A stretch of DNA of 64,000 nucleotides from Sphingobacteriia bacterium. Its GTDB lineage: Bacteria > Bacteroidota > Bacteroidia > Chitinophagales > Chitinophagaceae. Below the pieces are notes generated by a model that saw only the letters and a list, made by a program, of their open reading frames with translations, was not told the DNA's origin and searched no databases. Every line of letters begins with the position of its first letter. Position 1 is the stretch's first letter. Both the position numbers and the translations under genes were made by a program. The stretch spans positions 1 to 64,000 of the forward strand of contig RDZY01000014.1 in NCBI GenBank assembly GCA_004294135.1, read 5' to 3'. This document shows positions 36,125 through 44,674 of this stretch, in pieces.

Positions 36125-37231
36125 ATGGCAAAAACAACCAAATCAAAATCGATTGTAACGAAAGAATCGATGAGTTTTTTCAAGAATTATATCAATACTC
36201 CCTCCCCAGTAGGTTTTGAAATTGGTGGACAAAAATTGTGGATGGACTATATTAAGCCTTTTGTTGATACCATCTATACCGATCCTTATGGAACTGCTGT
36301 GGCTGTAATTAATCCTACCGCAACTTTCAAAGTAGTAATTGAAGCCCATGCAGACGAGATAAGTTGGTTTGTGAACTATATAAACGATCAAGGGTTTATT
36401 TACCTTAAAAGAAATGGTGGAGTTGATCACCAAATTGCACCTGCAAAGCGTGTTTGGATTCATGGTAAAAAAGGGCCTGTAAAAGCCGTATTTGGCTGGC
36501 CTGCTATTCATACCCGTCTCAGCAACCCCGATCAAAAAGAACCCTTACCCAAAATAGAAAACCTCTGCCTCGATTGTGGCGCAAGAAATAAAAAAGAAGT
36601 AGAGTCGCTCGGTATCCGCATAGGCTCTGTAGTAACATATGAGGAGGGTTATGAGGAATTGGCTTACGATTTTTTAATTGGTCGTGCTTTCGATAACCGT
36701 GTGGGTGGATTTATGATTGCCGAAGTAGCCCGATTATTGAAAGAAAATAAAAAGCAATTGCCTTTTGGCCTCCATATTGTAAATGCTGTTCAGGAAGAGA
36801 TTGGACTAAGAGGTGCCGAAATGATTGCAAGAAGAATTAAACCGAATATAGCCATCATCACAGATGTTACACACGATACCAGCACCCCAATGATCAGCAA
36901 AATTATTGAGGGTGATATTCAATGCGGTAAAGGTCCTTCACTCGCCTTCGCCCCTGCTATCCACAATAAGTTACTTGCCTTAGTTGAAGACGTGGCTACC
37001 AAAAATAAGATACCAGTACAAATGCGCACCTTGAGTAGAAGCACAGGAACGGATACTGATAGTTTTGCATATGCAAATGATGGTTGCCCGTCTGTACTTA
37101 TTTCTATTCCACTTAGGTATATGCATACTACAGTAGAAATGATCCATAAAAAAGATATTGAAGAAACCATACGATTAATGTATGAAACTTTGTTGACGTT
37201 AACCCCCAAGACCAACCTAAGTTATTTTTAA
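36125..37231 (+). CDS. M42 family metallopeptidase (glutamyl/deblocking aminopeptidase-like)
   Basis: A 368-residue cytoplasmic aminopeptidase with a two-metal site. Expected ligands are visible in sequence: the His/Asp of IEAHADEISWFV, Asp in GRAFDNRVGG, the catalytic Glu pair in VQEEIGLRGAEM, Asp in IITDVTHDT, and His in RYMHTTVEMI. M42 enzymes usually form large tetrahedral assemblies that trim peptides. It is the first gene of a close plus-strand group with an amidotransferase and an ATP-grasp-like protein (42 and 12 bp gaps). Confidence 0.92.
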   Translation: MAKTTKSKSIVTKESMSFFKNYINTPSPVGFEIGGQKLWMDYIKPFVDTIYTDPYGTAVAVINPTATFKVVIEAHADEISWFVNYINDQGFIYLKRNGGVDHQIAPAKRVWIHGKKGPVKAVFGWPAIHTRLSNPDQKEPLPKIENLCLDCGARNKKEVESLGIRIGSVVTYEEGYEELAYDFLIGRAFDNRVGGFMIAEVARLLKENKKQLPFGLHIVNAVQEEIGLRGAEMIARRIKPNIAIITDVTHDTSTPMISKIIEGDIQCGKGPSLAFAPAIHNKLLALVEDVATKNKIPVQMRTLSRSTGTDTDSFAYANDGCPSVLISIPLRYMHTTVEMIHKKDIEETIRLMYETLLTLTPKTNLSYF

Positions 37232-37273
37232 ATAAATACCAGTATTGGCTTGATTTTTAAATTTGATTTGTAC

Positions 37274-38125
37274 ATGTTAAAAGTCGTAAATAATTCCCTT
37301 AAAATTGCCGTACTTGACCTTTACGAAGGTCAACCAAATCAAGGTATGCGCTGTATTAAGGAAATTATCAATCAGTGGAGTGAAAGATATGCTCTTGACA
37401 TTGTACTAGAAATCTTTGATGTAAGATTAGAAGAGGCTTTGCCATCGCTTGACTATGATATTTATATCTCTAGTGGAGGCCCTGGTAGTCCCCTAGAAAG
37501 TGAAGGTTCTACTTGGGAGAATAAATATTTCGACTGGTTAAAATCGGTCGAAATATGGAACGCAAAAGCGGATAATTTCCCCAAAAAACACGCTTTCTTT
37601 ATCTGCCATAGTTTTCAACTTGTGGCTAGGTATTATGGTATTGGTCAAGTTTGCAAAAGAAACTCTACTGCATTTGGTGTATTCCCCATTCATATGCTGG
37701 AAGATGGTATGGAGGAAGTGGTATTTCAGGGTTTAAAAGATCCTTTTTATAGTGTTGACAGTAGAGACTATCAAGTAATAGAACCTAATCATGCACAATT
37801 GAGAAAATTGGGAGGATCCATTCTTGCCATTGAAAAAAATCGGCCCCATGTTCCATTTGAAAGAGCCATTATGTCTGCCAGATTCAATGATTATTTTTTA
37901 GGTACCCAATTTCACCCAGAGGCCGATGCTGTTGGAATGAGTATGTACCTTCAAAGAGAGGATAAGAAAAAAATGGTAATAGAAGCACATGGTGAAACCA
38001 AATGGAAAAGCATGGTTGAGCAATTGCGCGATCCAGAAAAAATAATGTGGACATATCAGCATATCCTACCCAATTTTCTTAATAACGCAGTTGGAAGCTT
38101 GGTAGTACAAGCCGTAAATTTATAA
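37274..38125 (+). CDS. class I glutamine amidotransferase-like protein
   Basis: A 283-residue protein with a GATase1 fold. The oxyanion strand is ISSGGPGSPLES, the nucleophile is C111 in FFICHSFQLVARYYG, and the His/Glu pair is H214 and E216 in GTQFHPEAD. About 60 C-terminal residues beyond the domain are family-specific. I start at ATG 37274; the TTG at 37250 is an alternative. It lies 12 bp before an ATP-grasp-like gene, which suggests that the two act as amidase and ligase in one pathway. The usual anthranilate, CTP, GMP and carbamoyl-phosphate partners are not present. Confidence 0.85.
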   Translation: MLKVVNNSLKIAVLDLYEGQPNQGMRCIKEIINQWSERYALDIVLEIFDVRLEEALPSLDYDIYISSGGPGSPLESEGSTWENKYFDWLKSVEIWNAKADNFPKKHAFFICHSFQLVARYYGIGQVCKRNSTAFGVFPIHMLEDGMEEVVFQGLKDPFYSVDSRDYQVIEPNHAQLRKLGGSILAIEKNRPHVPFERAIMSARFNDYFLGTQFHPEADAVGMSMYLQREDKKKMVIEAHGETKWKSMVEQLRDPEKIMWTYQHILPNFLNNAVGSLVVQAVNL

Positions 38126-38137
38126 AACATTATTATT

Positions 38138-39334
38138 ATGGTAACCGCAGTAAGGCAGGCATTTAATCAACAGTTTAACCAAGCCAGCTATCAAAAATAC
38201 CTTGCTGAATTAGATGCTAAATTTCTAGGAGCAATTGAGTTTAGGATTGCGGAAACGCCTATTTTTATTGACAAGGTTTTTAAGGAAAAAGTATTGAATA
38301 CCTGCGAGTCAATTGTTGATATTATTATTAAGCCTGATTTTTTATCATTAACTGAGAAAGCCATACCCCCAGAATTAATGGTTCCAAATGAAAATAAGCA
38401 TACCCACTTTATTGCATTTGATTTTGGAATTTGTGAAAATGAAAAGGGGGAACTGGAACCACAATTAATTGAGATGCAAGGATTCCCTACTTTATTTGCA
38501 TATCAGATTTGGCATGATGAAGTAACTAGAAAATATTTTTCGATTCCCGAACAATACAGTGCATTTCTAAATGGATTTGATAAAGCATCATATATAGAAC
38601 TTTTAAAAGAAATTATTATTGGCAAGCATTTGCCAGAAGAAGTAGTACTACTAGAAATACTACCACACAACCAAAAAACAAAAATAGATTTCTACTGCAC
38701 TACTGAATATATTGGTATACCTGTAGTTTGTCTTACCCAAATAATAAAAGAAGGCAATTATTTGTTTTATGAAAAAGATAATAAAAAAATTGCTATTAAA
38801 AGAATTTATAACAGAATTATTTTTGATGATTTGCAACAACAGCATGCCGATATTCAGGAAAAAGGAAAACTACTTTTTGAACCACTGAACGTTGAATGGA
38901 TACCGCATCCCAATTGGTTTTATAGAATAAGTAAATACATGCTTCCCTTTATTCAACATCCATTTGTACCAGAAACTGTTTTCTTAAATGAGCTAAAAAA
39001 TATTCCAGAACAGTTAGAAAACTATGTACTAAAACCTTTATTTTCATTTGCGGGACAAGGCGTTGTTATTGACCTTACCAAAGCAGATATTGATGCTGTA
39101 AAAGATCCAGAAAATTGGATCTTACAAAAAAAGGTAAAGTATGCCGCTGTAATACAAACGCCTGATGAGCCTGCTAAGGCAGAAATCAGGATATTTTATT
39201 TTTGGAGAGAAGGTGAAGCAAGACCCGTCGCCACCAATAATCTTGCCCGATTAAGTAAGGGTAAAATGATTGGCGTTCGTTATAATAAAGACAAAGAATG
39301 GGTAGGTGGCTCACTGGCTTATTTTGAAAGTTGA
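38138..39334 (+). CDS. ATP-grasp-like ligase of unknown substrate
   Basis: A 398-residue protein without an annotated family that I can name. The C-terminal third looks like an ATP-grasp nucleotide site: Lys299 in YVLKPLFSFAGQGVVID (with the Gly-rich loop 306-308), a hinge-like WILQKKV, AEIRIFYFW with R351, and TNNLARLSKGK (N367-R371), which resembles the metal/phosphate-binding strand of glutathionylspermidine-synthase and circularly permuted ATP-grasp enzymes. A conserved-looking block, EPQLIEMQGFPTLFAYQIWHD, lies at 107-127. Ligation of a carboxylate to an amine, using ammonia or an amine supplied with help from the neighbour, is an inference. Confidence 0.6.
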   Translation: MVTAVRQAFNQQFNQASYQKYLAELDAKFLGAIEFRIAETPIFIDKVFKEKVLNTCESIVDIIIKPDFLSLTEKAIPPELMVPNENKHTHFIAFDFGICENEKGELEPQLIEMQGFPTLFAYQIWHDEVTRKYFSIPEQYSAFLNGFDKASYIELLKEIIIGKHLPEEVVLLEILPHNQKTKIDFYCTTEYIGIPVVCLTQIIKEGNYLFYEKDNKKIAIKRIYNRIIFDDLQQQHADIQEKGKLLFEPLNVEWIPHPNWFYRISKYMLPFIQHPFVPETVFLNELKNIPEQLENYVLKPLFSFAGQGVVIDLTKADIDAVKDPENWILQKKVKYAAVIQTPDEPAKAEIRIFYFWREGEARPVATNNLARLSKGKMIGVRYNKDKEWVGGSLAYFES

Positions 39335-40425
39335 CCCAATAAAGTTATTAATTTACTAAGCTCATTAATGGTATTAAATGCGTGCAATGTAATGCGCAAC
39401 CTTTCTGCGTTTTTGGGTACGGTTGGATATAATATTGCCCGAATATCCATATTCTCAACTTGCAAGGCCGCCGCAATTTTTCTTACTGCCTCATTTCCCG
39501 GAATTAATATAATTTGAATAGGGGTAACTGATGGTGAAATTTCAAATCCAATTTGTACTGCTTGGAAATATTGGATTAAATTGTTTAAATGATTCCGTTG
39601 CTCATGCATGGTGGGAAACAATGCATAGCTATTTTGTATGGTGGCAATGGAAGCAGGTGGCAATGCTGTTGAATAAATAAATGGTCGTGCAAAATTAATT
39701 AGATAATTACGCAATAATTCTGATCCGAAAATTACTGCGCCGTGACAGCCCACTGCTTTTCCAAAAGTATGAATGCGTGCAAATATTTTTTGCTGGTACC
39801 CTAGTGACTGAACCAGCCCCTCTCCTTGTTCACCAATGATACCAGTTGCATGTGCTTCATCAACAATGATATGTGCACGATATTTTTCGGCTATTGCTAC
39901 CAATATCGGTAAATCAACCATATCTCCATCCATACTAAATACAGATTCTGTAACAATGAAAATATTTCCAGTCGCCATTTTTAATAAGCGCTCTAAATCA
40001 TTCAGGTTGTTGTGTATAAATGAAAAAGATTGGGCAAAAGAAAGCCGGATTCCATCTCTCAGTGAAGCATGTGATAATTGGTCGTACAGTATGGTATCTC
40101 CTTTTTGAGGAACACTCGAAAGCAGCCCAATATTTGCATCATATCCTGAATTAAAAATCAATCCAGCTTCGGCTGCATGAAACAATGCTATTTGCTTTTC
40201 AACAGTTTCTATTAAAGGATAGTTTCCCGACAATAAGCGGGACCCTTTGGCGCCAGCATTCCATGAAAAATCTGTTTCACTGTTATGCAATAATTCATGG
40301 GTTGCAATACCCAAATAGTCGTTGGAAGAAAAATCGGTCATTCCTTGCTGAATACGAAGGCTGCGAAATGATTGATTTGAAATGCGTTCTCCTATTTTTT
40401 TTTGTAGAAAATCGTCCCGATACAT
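39319..40425 (-). CDS. bioF: 8-amino-7-oxononanoate synthase (AONS family)
   Basis: A 368-residue PLP enzyme of the alpha-oxoamine synthase family, which condenses pimeloyl-ACP/CoA with alanine in biotin synthesis. Motifs: SSNDYLGIA near the N-terminus, H119 in DQLSHASLRDG stacking on PLP, DEAHATGIIGEQGEG (189-203), and the PLP lysine K223 in HTFGKAVGCHGA. It overlaps the ATP-grasp gene tail-to-tail by 16 bp. bioB is 19 kb away and bioA/bioD are not seen. KBL or another oxoamine synthase remains possible but is less likely. Confidence 0.8.
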   Translation of the reverse strand: MYRDDFLQKKIGERISNQSFRSLRIQQGMTDFSSNDYLGIATHELLHNSETDFSWNAGAKGSRLLSGNYPLIETVEKQIALFHAAEAGLIFNSGYDANIGLLSSVPQKGDTILYDQLSHASLRDGIRLSFAQSFSFIHNNLNDLERLLKMATGNIFIVTESVFSMDGDMVDLPILVAIAEKYRAHIIVDEAHATGIIGEQGEGLVQSLGYQQKIFARIHTFGKAVGCHGAVIFGSELLRNYLINFARPFIYSTALPPASIATIQNSYALFPTMHEQRNHLNNLIQYFQAVQIGFEISPSVTPIQIILIPGNEAVRKIAAALQVENMDIRAILYPTVPKNAERLRITLHAFNTINELSKLITLLGQLSK

Positions 40426-40429
40426 TTGT

Positions 40430-40437
40430 CAAAACTA
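40430..40437 (-). promoter_or_regulatory. -7 box 4 nt before the bioF ATG
   Basis: The minus strand reads TAGTTTTG, an exact TAnnTTTG, then ACAA and ATG. This predicts a leaderless transcript. Confidence 0.5.
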
Positions 40438-40497
40438 AATAAATATGCGTCATCATAGTTGATGTATTTGTAGGTAAATTGCAATAAAAAATAAAGG

Positions 40498-41112
40498 ATG
40501 AATCAGGTATACTCACAGCATACTAAAAATATTCTTGGTTTACAGTTACCAACCGATCCAAGGTGGGTAGACCTTGCTGCTATTTCCTTAGAAGCTATTT
40601 TAACTGACCATGCTTATTGTGAGCAGAAAGCTGCTTTAACCTGTATATCTTATATTCAACGATATTCTGATAGAACGGCATTGGTGGAGGAATTGGCTCC
40701 CATTGTAACCGAAGAATGGGGACATTTTAGAATGGTATTAAGCGAACTTAAAAAAAGGGGATTGAATCTGGGTAAACAAAGAAAGGATGAATATGTAAAC
40801 CAATTGTTGATTTTTCAAAAAAAAGGGGGTGATATTGAGGATCGATTATTAGATCAATTGCTTACTATGGCATTAATAGAAGCGAGAAGCTGCGAAAGAT
40901 TTAAAAGGTTGAGTGAAGGATTGGAGGATGCTTATATGAGAAATTTTTATCGGAAATTCATGGAAAGTGAAGCGGGTCATTATACCCTTTTTATTACACT
41001 AGCAGAATTATATACCCCAAAAGCAGCAGTAAGAGCTAGGTGGGCTGAATGGCTGGCTTATGAAATAGAAATCATGAATCAATTGACCATTAGAGGAGAT
41101 CGGATTCATTAA
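40498..41112 (+). CDS. miaE: tRNA-(ms2io6A37)-hydroxylase
   Basis: A 204-residue diiron ferritin-like hydroxylase that hydroxylates the isopentenyl chain of (ms2)i6A37. Candidate iron ligands are E42 (HAYCEQKAA), the ExxH pairs E73-H76 (EEWGHFRM) and E158-H161 (ESEAGHYT), and E128 (LIEARSCERF). It works downstream of MiaA, whose gene is at 17749-18666, and needs oxygen, consistent with an aerobic organism. It is divergent from bioF across a 72-bp gap. Confidence 0.9.
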   Translation: MNQVYSQHTKNILGLQLPTDPRWVDLAAISLEAILTDHAYCEQKAALTCISYIQRYSDRTALVEELAPIVTEEWGHFRMVLSELKKRGLNLGKQRKDEYVNQLLIFQKKGGDIEDRLLDQLLTMALIEARSCERFKRLSEGLEDAYMRNFYRKFMESEAGHYTLFITLAELYTPKAAVRARWAEWLAYEIEIMNQLTIRGDRIH

Positions 41113-41152
41113 CCACAGATTTTAATTACCAATCAACTTACCTTATTGAAAC

Positions 41153-41190
41153 AAAAAATCTCCCTTAATTGCTTAAGGGAGATTTCTATT
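41153..41190. terminator. Bidirectional terminator between miaE and ompA-family gene
   Basis: AAATCTCCCTTAA and TTAAGGGAGATTT form a 13-bp stem around a 4-nt loop (41156-41185). A run of A on the left provides T's for the minus-strand OmpA transcript. Confidence 0.85.
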
Positions 41191-41203
41191 TAGGTATATT
41201 TAA

Positions 41204-42562
41204 TTATTCCTGAATGCGGAATTCAACTCTTCTATTTTCGGTTTTACCTTTTACAGTTTTATTATCTGCAATTGGTTTTGTGCTACCAAATCCGTTGGTC
41301 AACAACCTATCAGCATTAACTTTTTTACTGAATAAGTATGCTTTAACAGCATTGGCACGCTTTAGAGACAATGGAGTATTAATTTTATCAGAACCAGTGT
41401 TATCGGTGTGACCGTCAACATATAGTTTTATGGTTGGGTAATCAGTCATTGCTTTAATAACTTTAGCCAGTTCAACTTTAGAACCTTTGGTTAATACCGC
41501 ACTGCCTGATATAAAGAGTACTTTCTTGTTGTCAAACTTGTACTGTGTTTTTAATTCAGGACAACCATTGTTTTCACGTGTTCCTTTGATAGTAGGGCAT
41601 TTATCTTCTTCATCATTTACGCCATCACCATCTGTATCAGGAATTGGACAGCCCTGATAACGAGCCAAACCTGGAACAGTAGGACATTTGTCTTCTTCGT
41701 CATTCACACCATCTTTGTCGGTATCAGGAATTGGACATCCTTGGTATTTAGCCAACCCTTTAACAGTAGGGCACTTATCATTTTCATCATTAATTCCATC
41801 TCCATCGGTATCTGGAACAGGGCAACCTTTGTATTTTGCAATACCTGCAACGGTAGGGCATTTATCATCTTTATCTAGAATTCCATCTCCGTCTGTATCT
41901 TTTTCAACAACAGGTGCTGGAGCTGGAGGTGGCGGTGGTGGTGTTACCAATACCACTTCAGGTTTTTTATCTTTCAATGGAGATGCTAATCCAATAGAAT
42001 ATGCCATATGGTTTACAGCTAGACCAGAAATAGCTGGGCGAAACAATAACTGTGTATTAATAAAAGTTTCATTCCCAAGATTAAACTGTAACCCTAAACC
42101 CGTATTTCCTTGTGCAGCGAAATAAGTTCCGGCATACATAGAAGCTCCCACGCCCAAGGTTATATAAGGTACTACTGTATACTTATCTGTTAAAAGCTTA
42201 AGGTTTAAATTTGCATCAGCTTCCAATAAAAAGAGTGTACGAAGTGAAGGAGCTACACCAGATTTACCATAAAAAGGATACTTGCTAAAAGTACCACTTA
42301 AAGTTCCCATAAAATCAACATGCTCGCCCAATCCTTCAAAATACTGGATACTCAATCCTGGAGTCATCTCAGTTGTTTTTGTCCACTGCTTATTTTGCAG
42401 TACGTTGGAAAGAGACGTTTTACTGATTCTTTCGGCAGTAAACATATCATTCAAAAAAAATGCAATACCTAAACTAGATCTTTTCTTGTAGCTGGTAGGT
42501 GTTTGAGCAACTGCAGAAGCGGCCAATCCAACAACGATCAAAGAGAATAGAAATTTCTTCAT
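41204..42562 (-). CDS. OmpA family outer-membrane protein with thrombospondin type-3 repeats
   Basis: A 452-residue protein. A signal peptide (1-20, ending AVAQ) precedes an eight-strand-like barrel region (about 25-195). A proline-rich linker (TPPPPPPAPAPV, about 208-218) follows. Then come four 29-residue calcium-binding TSP3 repeats of the form DTDGDGxxDxxDKCPT (222-337), and a C-terminal OmpA peptidoglycan-binding domain (about 345-452; YVDGHTDNTGSDKINTPLS, then NRRVEFRI). It anchors the outer membrane to peptidoglycan. A good TTTA-N19-TATTTTTG promoter precedes it. Confidence 0.93.
   Translation of the reverse strand: MKKFLFSLIVVGLAASAVAQTPTSYKKRSSLGIAFFLNDMFTAERISKTSLSNVLQNKQWTKTTEMTPGLSIQYFEGLGEHVDFMGTLSGTFSKYPFYGKSGVAPSLRTLFLLEADANLNLKLLTDKYTVVPYITLGVGASMYAGTYFAAQGNTGLGLQFNLGNETFINTQLLFRPAISGLAVNHMAYSIGLASPLKDKKPEVVLVTPPPPPPAPAPVVEKDTDGDGILDKDDKCPTVAGIAKYKGCPVPDTDGDGINDENDKCPTVKGLAKYQGCPIPDTDKDGVNDEEDKCPTVPGLARYQGCPIPDTDGDGVNDEEDKCPTIKGTRENNGCPELKTQYKFDNKKVLFISGSAVLTKGSKVELAKVIKAMTDYPTIKLYVDGHTDNTGSDKINTPLSLKRANAVKAYLFSKKVNADRLLTNGFGSTKPIADNKTVKGKTENRRVEFRIQE
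41552..41899 (-). repeat. Four tandem 87-bp repeats encoding TSP3 units
   Basis: Four in-frame 29-codon units inside the OmpA-family gene, each DTDGDG/DTDKDG..DKCPT....GCPxP. The DNA copies are similar but not identical, so this is a normal protein repeat rather than an assembly error. Confidence 0.85.
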
Positions 42563-42585
42563 AAACAGAGTTTTGTTAATTGTTG

Positions 42586-42616
42586 CAAAAATACATCATG
42601 AATTTGGATCTGTAAA
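42586..42616 (-). promoter_or_regulatory. Promoter of the OmpA-family gene
   Basis: The minus strand has TTTA (42613-42616), a 19-nt spacer and TATTTTTG (42586-42593), an exact Bacteroidota -7 element, 23 nt before the ATG. Confidence 0.6.
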
Positions 42617-42628
42617 ATTAAGATAACT

Positions 42629-43117
42629 TTATCTTTTAACTTTTTTTGCCAGTTTTGGCCGATTTATCGCTTCTACTTTTACCTTCGCAAGTCCACCATG
42701 TGTAATACCTATTTTTTGGGCTGCGGATCTGCTTAAATCCACTATCCGACCCTTTTTCTTCATGTTTTTGTGCATTCGATCATTGATCTTTACTACCACA
42801 CTCCTCCCACTACTTAGATTGGTTACCTTAACCCATGTATTTAATTTGAAATTATTGCTTGCCCCAGTGAGTTTTGCGTGGCGAAATATTTCGCCCGTAG
42901 CTGTTTTCCTGCCCTCAAATTTTAGGCTGTAAAAACTAGCCGTTCCATTCAGTATTTTACCATTAGAAGTTTCACCTGTATCAACTACCTCTTCCCCATT
43001 TATATAAGGCATTAGAATACTTGATATTCCTACTGGAACAATTATGGTGTCTGACTGAGCATGAATAGTGGTTGAGCATAAGATAGCAAATAGTATTTTT
43101 TTCAGCTTATGCATCAT
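42629..43117 (-). CDS. RlpA-like double-psi beta-barrel protein
   Basis: A 162-residue secreted protein with a signal peptide (about 1-20, ending IHAQ). The RlpA/DPBB domain (about 55-150) shows GTASFYSLKFEGRKTATGE, LNTWVKVTNLSSGRSVVVKINDRM and RIVDLSRSAAQKIG, with the conserved Asp residues of septal lytic transglycosylases. There is no C-terminal SPOR domain. It likely acts in peptidoglycan processing in the periplasm. It is upstream of the OmpA gene on the same strand, separated by a promoter. Confidence 0.85.
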   Translation of the reverse strand: MMHKLKKILFAILCSTTIHAQSDTIIVPVGISSILMPYINGEEVVDTGETSNGKILNGTASFYSLKFEGRKTATGEIFRHAKLTGASNNFKLNTWVKVTNLSSGRSVVVKINDRMHKNMKKKGRIVDLSRSAAQKIGITHGGLAKVKVEAINRPKLAKKVKR

Positions 43118-43302
43118 AATTGGGGGGCTATTTTACACATCGAAGGGATAAGTTAGCCTATTTGGCCTTAGAAATGCTTTCAATTTAATTTTTAAGTTTC
43201 CAAATAGCGTGCCATAAGCAGACACTAATGGATAAAACACTCTTTTCGTAAATAAAATAATACCAATCAATCATTTATATATACATAAAACAAAAATGCA
43301 AA

Positions 43303-43611
43303 CTAGATCTTGGTTACAATTACTACTGCATCTAGATTTATTGAGCCGTAAATATGTGGAAATTCTTGGTTTATTGAGGGCGACAACTCAAATAATAGTA
43401 GAGAGGTCAAGCGATCTTTTTGTATGGTCAATTGCAATAAGTCGGTTTTGTTTTTATAATACCTTTCTAGCACTCCTGGCATTTGCTCTTCCGTACTGCA
43501 ATGGACAAACCCTTCTGTGGCAAGCGTATCTGCCTTATAAGAACCTTTCTTTAAGGCATCTTCCCATTGGGATTGGGTAGTTATATGGTATATGAATTCA
43601 CTGATTAACAT
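43303..43611 (-). CDS. DUF952 domain-containing protein
   Basis: A 102-residue protein matching DUF952 over its whole length: IYHITTQSQWEDALKKGSY, EGFVHCSTEEQMPGVLERYY and the C-terminal EFPHIYGSINLDAVV. The fold resembles ADP-ribosyltransferase-like small proteins, but no activity is established. It starts 33 bp after aroC and may be the last gene of the aromatic operon. Confidence 0.85.
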   Translation of the reverse strand: MLISEFIYHITTQSQWEDALKKGSYKADTLATEGFVHCSTEEQMPGVLERYYKNKTDLLQLTIQKDRLTSLLLFELSPSINQEFPHIYGSINLDAVVIVTKI

Positions 43612-43644
43612 CTCGATTGGTCCAACTTTTTGTAATGGCTCATT

Positions 43645-44649
43645 TCATGAAGGAATGGTTCTAGTCATTTTTTGCTCCAGCAACATTAGGTCTGTAACAA
43701 CAATCGCTGCAATTGCCTCCAATACTACTGGAACTCGCAAAGCAATACAGAGGTCATGGCGTCCTTTTATAGAGAAATTTTCTACTTGATTGGTAATCCA
43801 GTTCCACGACGATTGTTCTTTTGGAGTTGATGAAGTTGGTTTAATTGCAATTCTAAAAACCAGTTCATTTCCGTTGGTAATACCGCCAACTACACCCCCA
43901 GCATGGTTTGTGGCAGTAATGCCTGATGCTTGCTCAATGGCATCATTGTGGTCTACTCCAAACATATTGGCAGCCTTAAACCCGGTACCAAATTCAATAC
44001 CCCTTACAGCAGGAATAGCAAATGCTGCGTGACTAATTAATGATTCCACGGAATCAAAAAAATGCTCCCCTAATCCAATTGGAAGATTAGACACGGTACA
44101 TTCTACAATACCGCCAACACTATCTTTTGCATCAATTGCTTTTTGTAACCCTTTCTCTAAATCTCGCTCACCACCAATGGAATGCACAATTGCAGAAGCT
44201 TGTATATTTTGTATTGCTAATAATTTTTTTGCAATCACCCCTGCGGCAACCAGACATACGGTTAACCTTCCACTAAAATGCCCTCCACCCCTAAAATCTT
44301 CGTGGCCACCATACTTAATATGAGCCGTAAAATCAGCGTGACCGGGTCTTGGTACCGCACGCTGCTTCTCATAATCGCCACTACGGGTATTGTTATTTTC
44401 GAATAGAATGGTAATAGGAGCCCCAGTAGTTTTCCCATTGAATAGTCCACTTTTAAAAATAGGCAGGTCGTCTTCTTTTCTAGGAGTAGTACCCTTTTGC
44501 ACGCCCCCTTTTCTTCTTTCGGTATCTACTATAAAATCGGCAACAGATAAGTGCAAGCCAGCGGGACAGCCATCAACCACCAGTCCCACACTTTCTCCAT
44601 GCGATTCGCCAAATATTTGTACGCTAAAAAGTCTACCGAATGAATTCAC
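43645..44649 (-). CDS. aroC: chorismate synthase
   Basis: A 334-residue enzyme that converts EPSP to chorismate using reduced FMN. Signatures: FGESHGESVGLVVDGCPAG at the N-terminus, RPGHADFTAHIKYGGHEDFRGGG in the middle, and GGITNGNELVFRIAIKPTSS. It is slightly shorter than the roughly 360-residue average, but both conserved histidine regions and the arginine-rich FMN site are present. It is 25 bp downstream of aroA in the minus-strand operon. Confidence 0.96.
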   Translation of the reverse strand: MNSFGRLFSVQIFGESHGESVGLVVDGCPAGLHLSVADFIVDTERRKGGVQKGTTPRKEDDLPIFKSGLFNGKTTGAPITILFENNNTRSGDYEKQRAVPRPGHADFTAHIKYGGHEDFRGGGHFSGRLTVCLVAAGVIAKKLLAIQNIQASAIVHSIGGERDLEKGLQKAIDAKDSVGGIVECTVSNLPIGLGEHFFDSVESLISHAAFAIPAVRGIEFGTGFKAANMFGVDHNDAIEQASGITATNHAGGVVGGITNGNELVFRIAIKPTSSTPKEQSSWNWITNQVENFSIKGRHDLCIALRVPVVLEAIAAIVVTDLMLLEQKMTRTIPS

Positions 44650-44674
44650 TGTGCTTGTATTTTATGGTAATTGA

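Noticed and set aside
41552..41899. CRISPR-like or assembly-duplicated repeats
   Set aside because: The 87-bp units are in frame, diverged from one another, and encode calcium-binding TSP3 motifs. There are no spacers.
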